A stretch of 64,000 nucleotides of DNA from Camillea tinctor (taxonomy: Eukaryota > Ascomycota > Sordariomycetes > Xylariales > Xylariaceae), in contig MU394139.1 in NCBI GenBank assembly GCA_022578605.1, forward strand, positions 62,001-126,000, in the 5' to 3' direction. The position numbers and the translations under genes were made by a program. The notes under the pieces are model-generated. The model made no database searches. It was not told the DNA's origin and was given only the letters and a program-made list of their open reading frames with translations. Of the stretch, positions 23,112-35,586 are shown piece by piece. Position 1 is the stretch's first letter. Each line of letters opens with the position of its first letter.

Positions 23112-26100
23112 CCTCCAAGCCGACGATGACCCCAACATCAGATAATCTGCTAGATATTGCATGTGCTGGACTCTGGCACATGAAAACAGGAAGGTATATA
23201 TCCGCCAAGTTGGAGTCGTTATAGGGCTCGCTATGCTTGCTGAACCGTCCTCAGGTTCACACGAATTTGATCTCAGCTCAGTAGAGATGAGCATCGGAAG
23301 TGATGTGTCGAACTGTTCGCCACGAACTTCGCAAGCAGACGATAATCGCGCTTTAATAGCTCTTATGGAATAGACGATGTCGTCCACCACTGCAACATTG
23401 CTAGTCATTTTTCACAGCCAGGATGGCGGGAGAGATACTACTGACTTGGAAAAACTACTGACTCTGGTATGTTGATATATATATATATATATTTGGTCTA
23501 TTCATTTACTTAACTATACTTTATTTCAAACAGCTTTCTCCTACATACCTTCGCATACGCCGTTTTTTCACCACCTCGAAGTACACATGCCGATACAGCT
23601 AGATTATCACCCAGTCATAATGAGGGGAAAAGGGGTGGGAGGAGGGTTCTAGGCAGATTGTATCTACTAGGAAGAGTTGAGCTTGGTCTACAAAATAGAA
23701 CTTATACGAATCTGCATCTATGCACACAGACCACACTGCTTGACGGAGTTGTCCAGGTAGCTTGGTTCTTTGCGTGAAAATGAATACGTTTCCTCACCAT
23801 CCCTAGGGCTCACATCGTGACACCTACATTCAGTCCTAGCCAATTCTCTCAGATGAGAATATGAGTATAGGCACCTGTAGGTCCTGTGGTTTGCATATTC
23901 CACCTGCCCTTTCCCTCTTTCATTTCCCCATCACTTCTCCCTCCTCCAATATATCGCTTCGCTGTGCTCTCAAACCCAACTGCCATAGTCTGTGTCTCGT
24001 CTGGCGTCATACAAAATTTTAGTAGTTCGTCGAAAAACAAATTAAACGAATAATAACGAGGGAGAAACGTCTATGCGAAAACGCTCCCCTTTGCCGTACT
24101 ATACTAGTTGGGTATCGACGAATGCATGATGCCAGGCTTCAATATCATCCAATTTGTCCCCGGCGCGCCAGTTGCACGATAGCTCGATTTCCTGTTTATG
24201 AGAAGAATAGAAACGAAATGACAAAAACAAAACAAACCTAAAAGGCTAAGGCAACACCGCCTCTTCCACCCTCCCTGGCCTGGCCTGGCCTCCTGGGAGG
24301 CTTGCCTGGGTAATATCGTGTTCGACGTATAGGCATCGATGGAGCATTTTATGGAGGCAGGCCTTGTCTCCCTCCTGCTAGGTAGTAGTAGCCTTGTCCT
24401 ACGCTGCAATTACTTATTAATGAGGTTCTTAGGCGCGGTCATACTCACTCTTGGCCCGCTTAGCTCGCTAGACATCACGAGATCAAGGCTAGGTGCTAGA
24501 TAAGAGACTGGGGAGGGTAGAGTAGGTCAACTAGGTCAAGTCAAACCAGTGGGTTGGGTGCTTCGGTGGATGAAACTCGTTGGGCGCACCTAAGTGACCT
24601 ATCTACCTCCTAGCAACCCGTGCTTCATTTTGGGGGGCGAGGGGGGGGGGGGGGGGGGCGCGAATGAAACAAGATCGATTGATAGCTGATAGGTGTTACG
24701 TGTGTGTGCTTTGCTTTTCTGTGCAATAGTAGGGTAATAAATAAGGTTTATTATATCTATGCGCGGGTGGGTTTCTACATATGAGGCGCCGACATCGTCG
24801 TGATAATTCCTGTTGTTGCTGCTGCCCAACGTCTTAACCCCGGTCCATGTCACTCATGTTCCTGGAATGATATCGATATTGCAGCTATTAAACTACCTTA
24901 GGTACTAGGTAGACATGTCTGTTTCCTTGCTTTGCTCCCCTGCTCGGAGCCGGGGCCCGAAGGGAGGGGGACCGCAATATAAACTATTATCTGTCCGCTC
25001 GGCAGAGGCAAAGAAAAAGAAATCAATTGACAAGGGCTTGGAGAAGAAACCCATGCTAGGTTTTTCCTTTCTCAAGATGAGTTGGATCTAAAAAGCAGTT
25101 TACGATCTGTTTCATTTCCCGACTAGGATTTACTGGCAAACTAACATTTTTGCTTCTTCTTTTTTGTATGCTTGCTGGCCGGACAACATCAAAGCTTCCC
25201 ATCCCCTGTCGTATGTTGGTGTAGATGGACAGTGAAGACGACGATGTCGACGTTGGGCTTAACCACCCCCAGGCTTCGCATTCCTCTTTCAAGCTAATTT
25301 AAAGTAACCGGCACTACATATTCATAATTAATATGCCTGATATAATATACCGAATTGGCGAATTTATGATAAATTGATTGAGGCATTCTCAGAGATGGCG
25401 CTGCTACTCACTTATGGACCCGACAAGCTACGCGGTGTTCAGTGGAAATTGAGTAGGTAATCAAAATGGCGAGGAATTCGTTTCTTATTCTATATTATTA
25501 TTATTTCCTCGTAGGACAACGAAAAACTGTCCGATGGGAAATACCCATCCCTCCGATCCGAGATCTGGTGATTTTCAAATCACCGGGAAGAGCGCTGGGG
25601 CCCGGCGCTTGATTACACACATATATTGACACACGGGCATTTCTCATTCTGTGCATCGTGTAAGCTCCTTACTTACCTCTCACTTGCTTATGTTATTCAT
25701 TTCTATGCATGTCATACGAACCTTAGCCTACCCTGAAAAAAAGAAGCATTTGTCTAGTTGCGCTAGTTAGTCAGTCCCATGTGGCGTCGAGGTTCGGAAT
25801 GATTGCACAACATTGCCCGTGGGTCGCGAAGTTAGGGACTCCCGCAAAAAAAAAAAAATAAGCCTCCCCCAGGTCCCCCAAATACCGACTACGCGTGTCT
25901 TCAATGCGGAGAGGACTTGAGGGTTAGAGGGGGAAGGAAGGCAGAATAATGGAACGTGAAATATACTCCAGAGATTACCTTCTAACTCTTTTTTGTCATC
26001 TTTCTATCTGACAGCAATAATAATTTAGACTGACGAATGAAATTTTGGTGATTTCGAAAGTTCGATGTCGATAGGAATACAGCGTCACCTACCTACCGCA

Positions 26101-29100
26101 AGCCATGGTAAAGCGCGGCTACTCCTAATGTAAGCCAATACTCGATGACGCGTCGCCTCTACTCTGGGGAGCGGCACGTAGTGTAGAAAAAGGAGGCCAA
26201 ATCACCTGATAAGGGGTTTTCATCTGGGAAAAGCTGTTGTGGTCGAGGAGGGTATTTTGGTTAATACAGGTATATGCTTTCGACAGGAGAGCGCAGAGCG
26301 CCTGGTACGGGTGTTCAGATAAGCAAGGGGGGTGTCTTTTTTGTCTGGGATGAAGAGTTCGCTTGCGAGCGAAGGGAGTGTTGTATTTAGGGAGGGATAT
26401 TTAAAGCACTGAACCGGCAATCTTCAAGCAATGACGGCGGTTGCGGAACGGTTAGGGAAATTGAAAGTGGGTGTGATTTTCAATATGTATCTGGCCAATT
26501 ATATTTTTATCGAATTAGTTATGATATTGCCGGCACTGATTAAGGTGGTCCAAGTTGTGAATGGTTTTTGTTTCTTAACATTAAACTTAGTATGAAGTGT
26601 AGTCGTATTGTAAAAGCGTTACATACATGTGTCAACATTACCGCCCAAGTGGTTCTTATCCTAGTTTCGACTAACCTAGGGCTGTCAAGGAATTAGACTA
26701 AAGGAAACCGAAACGTGCCTCTAAGCCTATAACTTCCCCAAGAATAAGCTGGAAGGTCGTGATGGGTCTCTAGTGAGGCTATAAATAGTAGTTGATACTC
26801 TAGCTGTGCGCGCATATATACGGATCCGTAGCTCCTCAACATATCTTTTTGATCACAGACCACCTCAGCAAGATATGAATTTGCTGTTGTCATAATTATT
26901 GAACTAGAATAGCGCTAGAATATGAGAAGATTGATTCTCGAATTCTCCACCAATCTATTGGATCGCGCAATAAGATATCCTAGACGTCTCATCTCTGCTG
27001 TGATATACCAATAACGAGTCCACGTGTGCTAGCAAGGATGCTATGCTGATCACGAAGAAATAGATATTATACTCAGAATAACGATGATCGACTGCGGCTC
27101 GGATGGGCAATGCAGGTTGAAGGGGGCCCCTGCTCGGTGCCCATGTCTTGTCAGGTACGTGGATTTGGGTCTGCTAGGGACCCAAGTTGATTGATGAGCC
27201 AAGCTTTGCATTTGCATATACATAGAAAAACCAACACACCATGCCCGTTATCTGCGGATGCCTTTATTTTGCGGCTGGGAGACTCGATAATCGCTGGACG
27301 TGCGTGTTTGGCGAGTTTCAAGAGCCAAGCAACACGATCGCTCCGCCGCATTATCTTTCATACGCACCGGTAGATAATTACGTAGGACTTGTGGAAAATA
27401 TTTGTGCCTGAAAACCAGACTCAATAGCTTCAGGGACTGTTATCATGCTTCAAAAAAATGAGTCGGTGAAGGTCTGGGCGTTTCTTACACGTCTGTGGCC
27501 TATAGAGGCCTGCAGGATCCGTTTGAAGCTGAAGTTGACGATAGTAACGGCTAACCACCTTATCACATGCACCTGGAAATTGCAGGGCCCTCTGCGAAGT
27601 GCCCTGGAGGGTTTCAATGCCTAACAGATCCGCCAGGAGGATTGTTTGAGCGTAGCGTTGGAAAAAAATTTTATTCTGTTTTCGTTGCGAAAAAAATCTG
27701 ACCAATATGCTAGATAAGAAAGGATACTACGGGACCAATGCTCACCTGGATCTGTGTTGTGTATGTGCCATCAGCATAAGCTGTCAGAGATGATGCATTG
27801 CTTGAAGATTACACCGGGGAAACACCGTTGACTTGATCACAAAAAGTTGGATAGAAAAACAATATGAATGCATTGCTAGTTATGGGTCAAATTGTGTTGT
27901 GATTTGGGCGGAACTTACACAACATCGACCGGATCTGGAGGTATTGCGTGATCGCTGATGTTTACCAAGGAGAACAGCATAGATCGTGTCATGGTACGGA
28001 ATGAAATGGACGAGTCCGATGGACCTAGCGGATAGAGATCGTGAAGAAGGCGGAGGTTTTGCGTTCGATGTATGAGAGCACCGACTTCGGGGGAGCGGAT
28101 TGAGGATATCCGCTAGTGTGGGCGGGTTGAATTTCGTTGAGCAGATAACAAAAAAAAAAACCAATATTGCATGCCTTCTTTGTCCGAGTGTGCCTGAAGG
28201 TGTGCCCAGGTGTGTGTGGACTTGTCCCGCAATACTAAATACGTATACGTCTGAACGCATGTATGTGCCTGGTTATCTGACGCGTAACGAACTGCATGCT
28301 CGTATAGAGAATGAAACAAAAAAAAGGTATCAATACGATAGGATCGTGAACTAAGATGGCGCCGATGGCAACCACGAGATATAGACTTGAGTAGAAAGAA
28401 GTAAGACGATAGAGGTCCGAGTGAGAGAGAAAAAAAAAGGAGACTCGTCTAGAAGTTCGGGATACCCGATATAGTATGAATCATGCCAGCTAGATCTTGT
28501 TGGCAGCTTGTTACTAGTGTAAAATGATTTATACTACGTGCAGATTGGGAGGGTTTAGGGGGGAGCTTACATATGGACCACTACTAATGCAAGGCTATAA
28601 TGAGGGTCCCGAGCTGCACATCCTAGCCGGCTAGGAGCGCCGCGCCGATTGGGGCACAGACTAAGGCAGGCAGCTGGGTGGCGTTCCCGGGCGCCCGGAG
28701 ACGGTAGGAGTTTGCCTATGGATTTGTCATACCCGAGACGCAACCGGCCGCGTTGTGTGACTATCACCAGTCGCACACTCATACTCACAGCTGATTACTG
28801 AGGTATGATACTGATACTGATACCAATGTTGATGACAATGCATCCTCAGACAGACGAGACAATGACATACACTAACTCTTATGGTGAGATTGAGCAAGTG
28901 TCCATCACCCTCAGAGAAATACCCACCGGACCACTCAACCGTTGCAGCCCAATAAATGTCAAGGATCAGATTGTGACCATAGCCTAAGGGCGCTTGACTG
29001 GTTGCTCATCTGAGCGTCGAGGCCCTGAAACAGTGGAGCAAGGAAGAAAAAATATGTAAAAAATAAAAAATAAAAAAGGCTTATCTCGAGAAGGGCGTTA

Positions 29101-30900
29101 GGACATGTTGTTATATTTAGGGGATGGTATCCGGGATCTGAGCATGTTCCCTGTCGCGTCCCTGTCGAGGCCCTGTTTTCTAGAATGTTTTGTTTCCCGC
29201 CGGGATGGACAGCTATTCAAAAGCCGCCTCGGAGACATGTTGGCTATGTGTCAATCCGCACGGAACTGGACGGATGCGGTGTGTATAATAAAGTATAATG
29301 TTATGTTACTGTCAGAAATTTGCTATCACAATATAGACATGACCATTCTACACTATAGTAGTATATAGTACTGTCATAAGGATAGAAACAGGTCCGGGCG
29401 GATAGGCCGAGACGTGTGTAATTGATGTCAAATACACTAGAAATAGAATAGTCAGTAGATTGTAGTGTAGAGTTAAATATTTTAAATAGAATGAACAAGC
29501 AATTCTCCCCCAGGTGCACGGCATATGATGACGGTGCATCTATAAATCTGGCGCAAGGAGATGAGATGGAGGAGATCGTGATTGGTGCCATCCTTGGATG
29601 AAGAAGTTGAGGGCCGAAGCTACAGTAGCAGCACTTTTGAAAGAGAAGAAGAGGAGGAAGAGAATGGAAAAGAAAAAGGGTGGGGGGTTTTCCCTACTGT
29701 AGGTAAGATGGTTTAACTTAGTTTAGCTTAGCTTACTTAGCGTAGCTTAGATAATCTGTCGGGAATGGATAGAGGGAACATTACCTACTTGTACCACCTA
29801 CTTGTACCTAGTATTCGCATATCCTACCCCTCGGTATTCGGTGGGGCACTGGCAATTCGTCATTTATGAGTTTTTCTAAACCCTCGCCACGCCAGCTGTG
29901 CGCACCAATCAGAACGTCAAACGACAGTCGTGGGCAAAATTATCTAACCAAGCCAACGAGAAGGTTTAGAGCTATCCATTTGTTTCCCCTTTCTCCTTCC
30001 CACCATTTTCTCTCACTTTCCGCTCCCTCCTCTCCGGATGGGATCTCTCTGTGTGTGTGTGTGCCTTGCCTTGGCAGTTTTGCTTTTTTTTTTTTAGTTC
30101 TTTCCTGTCTTTTTACTCTAGAATTGATCAATCCGGTTGATTCAACTGATACGGAATAAAGTATATATGCATTTACATATAATAAGGTGAAATAAACTAC
30201 ACCGCACAGATCATATTACTGGCCATATGGAATCTCTGCACTACCTTTATGAAGTGCACACAGCATCTACACCGAAGATAAAAAGAAAAGAAAAGAGGAA
30301 AAAGACCTGCCACCGGAACAGGATTCAACATTCAACATGCAACCCACACACACCTATAACCATATACCTAGTTAGTGCCATTACCTATTCATTATACACT
30401 ACATCGCACATCACATATCACACTGCACTTTCACTTTTTTGCCCCTTCATACCCACCCCGCCATGTAGTGTAGCTGCGGTTGCGGTTGCTGCTTGGTGTT
30501 ACCGCTACTAACCTAATCTAGTTCAAGTAGTACAGCATTAGATAAAACCACTCTTACAGGCAGTCAGTGCTACCAGAAAGAAATCAATGCAGTTAAACGA
30601 TGAGTTCAATCATCCAATCCTGTGTCTTGTAGACATTACTTACTAATGTACTAACACCTAAAAGGGAAAAAAAAAGAAAAAAGAAAAAGAAAATTGCATG
30701 TGAAGGAAAGAAATAGGACTAGTAGTCTACTTCTTTTTTTCTTCCTTTTTTATTCTTTTTTTTTATTCCCCTGCTTTTTCCCGCCTTACACCGCAGCAGG
30801 GCACCGCACAAACCGAAACTTCCCCCAAAACAGAATCAATCCCGCCCTGCGCCCGCCCTGAGGCTCTGCGCAACACCCAACGCCGTCGCGGATCATAGAA
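23112..30900. other. Gene-poor region, 7.8 kb
   Basis: No supported gene. Notable points are a TA microsatellite at about 23475-23491, 18 consecutive G at 24641-24658, and two adjacent perfect-stem hairpins at 25567-25584 and 25591-25609. Frames at 23076-23408 (minus), 27430-27705 (minus) and 28805-28987 (plus) are short and unlike any known family. Confidence 0.45.
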
Positions 30901-32887
30901 AAGAAAAATAAGCCAATTCACCAGTCATCTCTCCCTCCTCCCATGTTTGATCCGCTCTTATCTACCCACTTCGTTTCTTAGACTATACCGACAGGCCCGG
31001 TTTACCCGGAAGAGTCCATCCCAGTTCAAAGTTGACAAGATCCACTGCCGGATCAGCAGTCTGTTCCAATTCTTCCCATCCATCCTGATTGTCGATCTTT
31101 ACTCTTCTCCTCTCTTCCCTCTCATTCCTCTCTCTCTCCTCTCCTCTCTTTCTCTCTTCTCTTTACTCTCTTGGCCCTTGACCCCTCTCTTTACCAACCT
31201 TGTCTTTCTATCCTATCTTGTCATGTCACGTCTCTGCCTCGTTGTACCTACTTGTACTGCTGATGAAGTTATGTGTGTCTTTGGCATGGTTCGTTGTCCA
31301 TTTTTGTCTGTCTATCTGTCAATCGATCTGACTTCGTATCGTATCTGCAATCTGAAATCTGCTGTTTTTCTTGTCATAAGTCATAGGAGGCAATATCCTG
31401 CGTATACCATTCATGCCATTGGAAAGGTCACAGCCACATTCACAGTCACAGTCACAAACTTACTTTCATGATCATGATCATAAAACCATAATCGTTAATC
31501 ATAGCCATAACCTTGATCAAGGTAGAGTCATCAACCTGCCTGGCTAACTACACCATCCACCCTAGCCTACAAGGTATCTGCTTGCTCTCATCCAGTCCCA
31601 CTTTACTAAACAGTAGTACTTCATCAAAGTATATCGTACCAACATACCAAAATACCAAAAATATACACTACACAGATCTAGACGTACGTAGGTAGAAAAC
31701 TTAGATGGAGACTAACACGATGGGGATGGGGTCTGACTTACACCACAAACGAGAAATTCACTAGCTATCATGGCTATACTTACTCTAGGTCAGAATCCTC
31801 CGGTTATTGGAACTTTACTACTCTCTTCTTTTTTTCCTATCTTCTCTTACAGCCCACCATCACAATACACCGCTCTCCACTATTAACAGGGACGGGACGC
31901 GCAACTTCGATTCGGCTTGGGCTCAACCCATGAGGCCTGGATCGTGTGGGTTTTTATGGTGGAGTCTTCAAGATAAGGGGGTGTTTTTTTTTTCTCTCCC
32001 CCTTCCCCCTTCAGTCTCCGTGTCCCTTGTCTGACCGTCTGACGGTCGCACCTCACGAGAACTCTCCTCTCCTGCTCCTCCTTCTCCCTCACACCATCGT
32101 CTTCTGCCAATGGTTCTGATTAGGTCCTGTCAAGCTCATCCTTAGCACCCAAGTGCTGTCTCATTCGGCCCATTATTCTGTCCTGGGGTCTTGACCCACC
32201 TGGTTGCGACTATTGTACACCCTGACCGAGTGAAAGCTTGGCCGGTACATACGCTACATGCACCCATATCACAAACATATGTGTATGTACATAACCTACC
32301 TACATGGAATGCATACATATCTGCCGTCTATGTCCTGGTGGTTGGCTTTCTCCAGTTTATACATCTACGCCGCCCTTCTTCTTCATAGCTTTCCCTCTCT
32401 CGGTTTGACAATAGCCACCACCCCGACGTAACGACGTTCATGATACCCTTTCTTCTTAGTCTCTTTCCCTCGTTTACTTACTTGGCTCCTTCTCCATTCT
32501 CCATCTATTCATCTATCCTGTCTATCTATCTGGGGTAACATTCCGTTCTCAGTGACAGTTTCCTGTTATTGATTATATTTTCTTTTTTTTTCGAGCTTCC
32601 TTTCTCATTGGGTTGTCGTCATCCTCATCTATTCGTCAATCTAATTCTATATTCATCCGTCTATCTGAACATCCTTCCTGTCGCCCCCCCCCTTCCCCCC
32701 CCCCCCCCCCCCTCCGCAACAAAATCTTTAGGGAAACAGAATCTCGGTAGCTCGCCCATTGTTGATGGTAAGACCTTTTATTTCCTTTGACTGGCCAGCT
32801 CTGCTCGCTTTCCTCTCTTCCCCCCTCTTTCAACATCTATCTTCCGCTTTCATATACTTAGACAAAGAGTAGCGAGTCTCGATCGAT
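30901..32887 (+). promoter_or_regulatory. CT-rich upstream region and leader of the Prm10-like gene
   Basis: About 2 kb dominated by C/T runs on the coding strand, including TCTCTCCTCTCCTCTCTTTC near 31130 and a C tract at 32684-32712 broken only by TT. This is typical of fungal promoters and long 5' leaders. The 174-codon frame at 30947-31471 follows the CT bias and is not accepted as a gene. The last 60 bp before the ATG are CT-rich and could be 5' UTR. Introns in the leader are possible but cannot be placed. Confidence 0.5.
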
Positions 32888-35586
32888 ATGGACAAAGAAA
32901 CATCAATTCCTCAGCAGGACCGTGGTTCACCCGCGAGTCCTGCTACTCCAGAGACTCCCCAGAGTCCCGTGTCAGAACCCCCTCAGAGTCCCCAAGTAGC
33001 TGCCTCTGTAGACCCCGTGATACCAGAGCCTCCTCAGAGCCCAACTATCAGGGTGTCGAGATATCCTCCCATACCAGAAGTTCCTCAGAGCCCGCCAATG
33101 GAAGGTGTCACGACTCCATCAGAGGTACCACAGAGCCCGGCATCTGATTTGGGCAATGGTGTGAGGAGAGAAAAGGGACGAGTACGTTTCAACAGTACGG
33201 CTGGGACCGAGCCGCCGTTTTTGGATCTTTCACATCTTTCGCCAACATCGCATAGTGAAAACCTGCCATCGAGGCCTAGGCCAAGGCCGTCATTATTACG
33301 CGGCAGTTCTTATAATTCAGTGACTAGTCTTCCGGATGGAGATGAAGAGATTGATCCCAAGTCGGAGAAGGCCATATCCGCTCACGCTGCGCAGGAACGC
33401 GCCCAGTATGTTGCCGCTTCTCTGCTAGGCTCCCACTCTGCCCCGGGATCAAGGAGGAATTCAACTACTTCGGATGCTGATACGATCCTCAGCAATGACA
33501 TTAACTCCAGCCAGGCCCACATGCTCGAAAATTTCCTAGAAGGGACGGATCAGAACGGTATCAATGGCGAAGGAGTGCAAGCGGCGTCGGAGCAGCAGCG
33601 TGCATTGAAAACGGAGGCGTATAATATTGTCCGTTCGCATACACAGCAGCGTCGGGGTGGTATACATCTTCCTTCCTACAACGGCCCAGTTATGGTCAAT
33701 GCCGTGGAATCTGGCCGAGCCACACCGAGCGACGATAGGCATGCCGAACATTACATTCCACCTCCCCGCCAATATCGCGGTAGCGTTCTGTCTAATCTGC
33801 TGAAACTCTACAAACCCCCCGAGGGTGGTCAACCCCCAAGTTACCCTCACAGCACCAAGTCCAATGTCAGCACCAGCGGATTTAATACTCCGGCGTCTTC
33901 GGGAACTACGAGTCCGCTCAAGAAGAAATGGTATGACAAGAACCGTTCACAGGATACTCTTGCGAATCTTGTAGAGGCCTCTGCACGCTTAGCGCAAACC
34001 CCGACCGGCTTGTCAGAAGCGACTGTAGACGAAAAGGCGTCGTCTCGCCCCAAACGACCGAAATATAAACGCAGCCCGAGCAGCCGAATGATGAACTTTG
34101 GCCGACCCCGTATCGAGGACGAGATTCGGATTACTATGCACATCGCCGAAACTCTTAGTCGCCAGAGATACATCATCAAGATGTGTAAAGCTCTCATGCT
34201 CTATGGAGCACCGACCCACCGCCTGGAGGAATATTTGAAGATGACGGCGCGCGTTCTAGAGATTGATGGCCAATTCCTCTACCTACCCGGCTGCATGATT
34301 ATATCTTTCGACGACCAGTCCACGCACACTACGGAAGTTAAGATCGTCCGGACTGCCCAAGGTATCGATCTGGGCAAGCTCAAAGATGTGCACGACATCT
34401 ACAAGTCCGTCTTACACGATCTTTACAGCGTTGACGAGGCTATCGAGAACCTTAACACGATCATGGCGAAGAAGGACAAATTTCATCCGTGGCTCCGGGT
34501 GCTTGTTTTTGGATTGGCGAGTGCCTCGGTTGCTCCCTTTGCGTTCGAAGGTCGGCTAATCGACCTGCCATTTTGCTTCTTCCTGGGGTGCCTCGTTGGA
34601 ACGCTGCAGATCATTGCCGCACCCAAATCGGATCTATATAACAACGTGTTCGAAATTTCTGCCGCCGTATTAACAAGTTTCCTGAGTCGTGCATTTGGAA
34701 GCATCAGGGGTGGAGATCTTTTCTGCTTCTCGGCAATGGCTCAGAGTTCGATTGCTTTGATTCTTCCTGGTTGGTTCGTCTGTAAGTATTGACCAATGAA
34801 CTCCCATGTCCTAGGTTCGGATTTGCTAATTATGGTAGTGTGTTCTGCTCTTGAGCTACAATCCCGTGCCTTGGTCCCGGGATCTATTCGTATGGTTTAT
34901 GCCATCATCTACTCCCTCTTTCTGGGCTTTGGCATCACGGTCGGAACTGCACTCTACGGACTGGTTGACCCGCATGCCACGTCCGAGACGACCTGCTCGA
35001 ACGAGATGCCTTCCCATTACAAACTATTTTTCGTCCCGATTTTCACTGCGTGTCTAGCTTTCGTCAACCAAGCCAAGTGGAAGCAGATGCCAGTCATGCT
35101 TATCATTGCCTTCGCGGGGTATATTGTGAACTATTTCACTAGCCCCCATTTTACGGCTAGTCCGCAGATTGCAAATACTCTTGGCGCATTCACGGTTGGC
35201 GTCCTCGCGAATCTGTATTCGCGGCTGAGACACGGAGTGGCAGCCGCCGCATTACTGCCGGCTATTTTTGTTCAGGTACCTAGTGGATTAGCGGCCACGG
35301 GGAGTCTGCTTAGCGGACTGAACACGGCTAATCAACTCAACAACGCCACGGAACCCATCAGCGGAACTGATACGGTAAGTCATGCCATGAACTCTGTCTC
35401 GTGGTGATATTCACTAACAAACTCAAACAGGTCCAAATCTCATCAGACCAGCCATTGAGTACTGTTGTGTATAACGTTGCTGGATCTATGATCCAGATCG
35501 CTATTGGCATTACGCTGGGCCTGTTCCTCAGTGCCTTAGTCGTCTACCCGTTCGGAAAACGGCGTAGCGGCTTGTGGACACTTTAA
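32888..35586 (+). CDS. Prm10-like membrane protein, ThrE/DUF1212 family
   Basis: Three exons: 32888-34781, 34839-35374 and 35431-35586. The introns are 57 and 56 nt with GTAAGT donors, giving 861 aa. The N-terminal 400 residues are soluble, rich in Ser and Pro, with five PQSP units in residues 24-84, likely proline-directed kinase sites. The ThrE domain starts near residue 415 with ITMHIAETLSRQRYIIKMCK and LYGAPTHRLEEYL, then FLYLPGCMIISF. It continues with about ten hydrophobic segments from WLRVLVFGLASASVAPF (about 534) to the C-terminus, with the loop LVDPHATSETTC between halves. Bacterial ThrE exports threonine and serine; the fungal relatives, named after yeast Prm10, have no firmly known substrate. 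The product is expected in an internal or plasma membrane. Both splice junctions restore continuous membrane segments, which supports the model. Confidence 0.93.

Noticed and set aside
30947..31471. 174-codon plus-strand frame
   Set aside because: Leu/Ser/Phe/Pro composition reflects the CT-rich leader of the Prm10-like gene; no homologue recognised.
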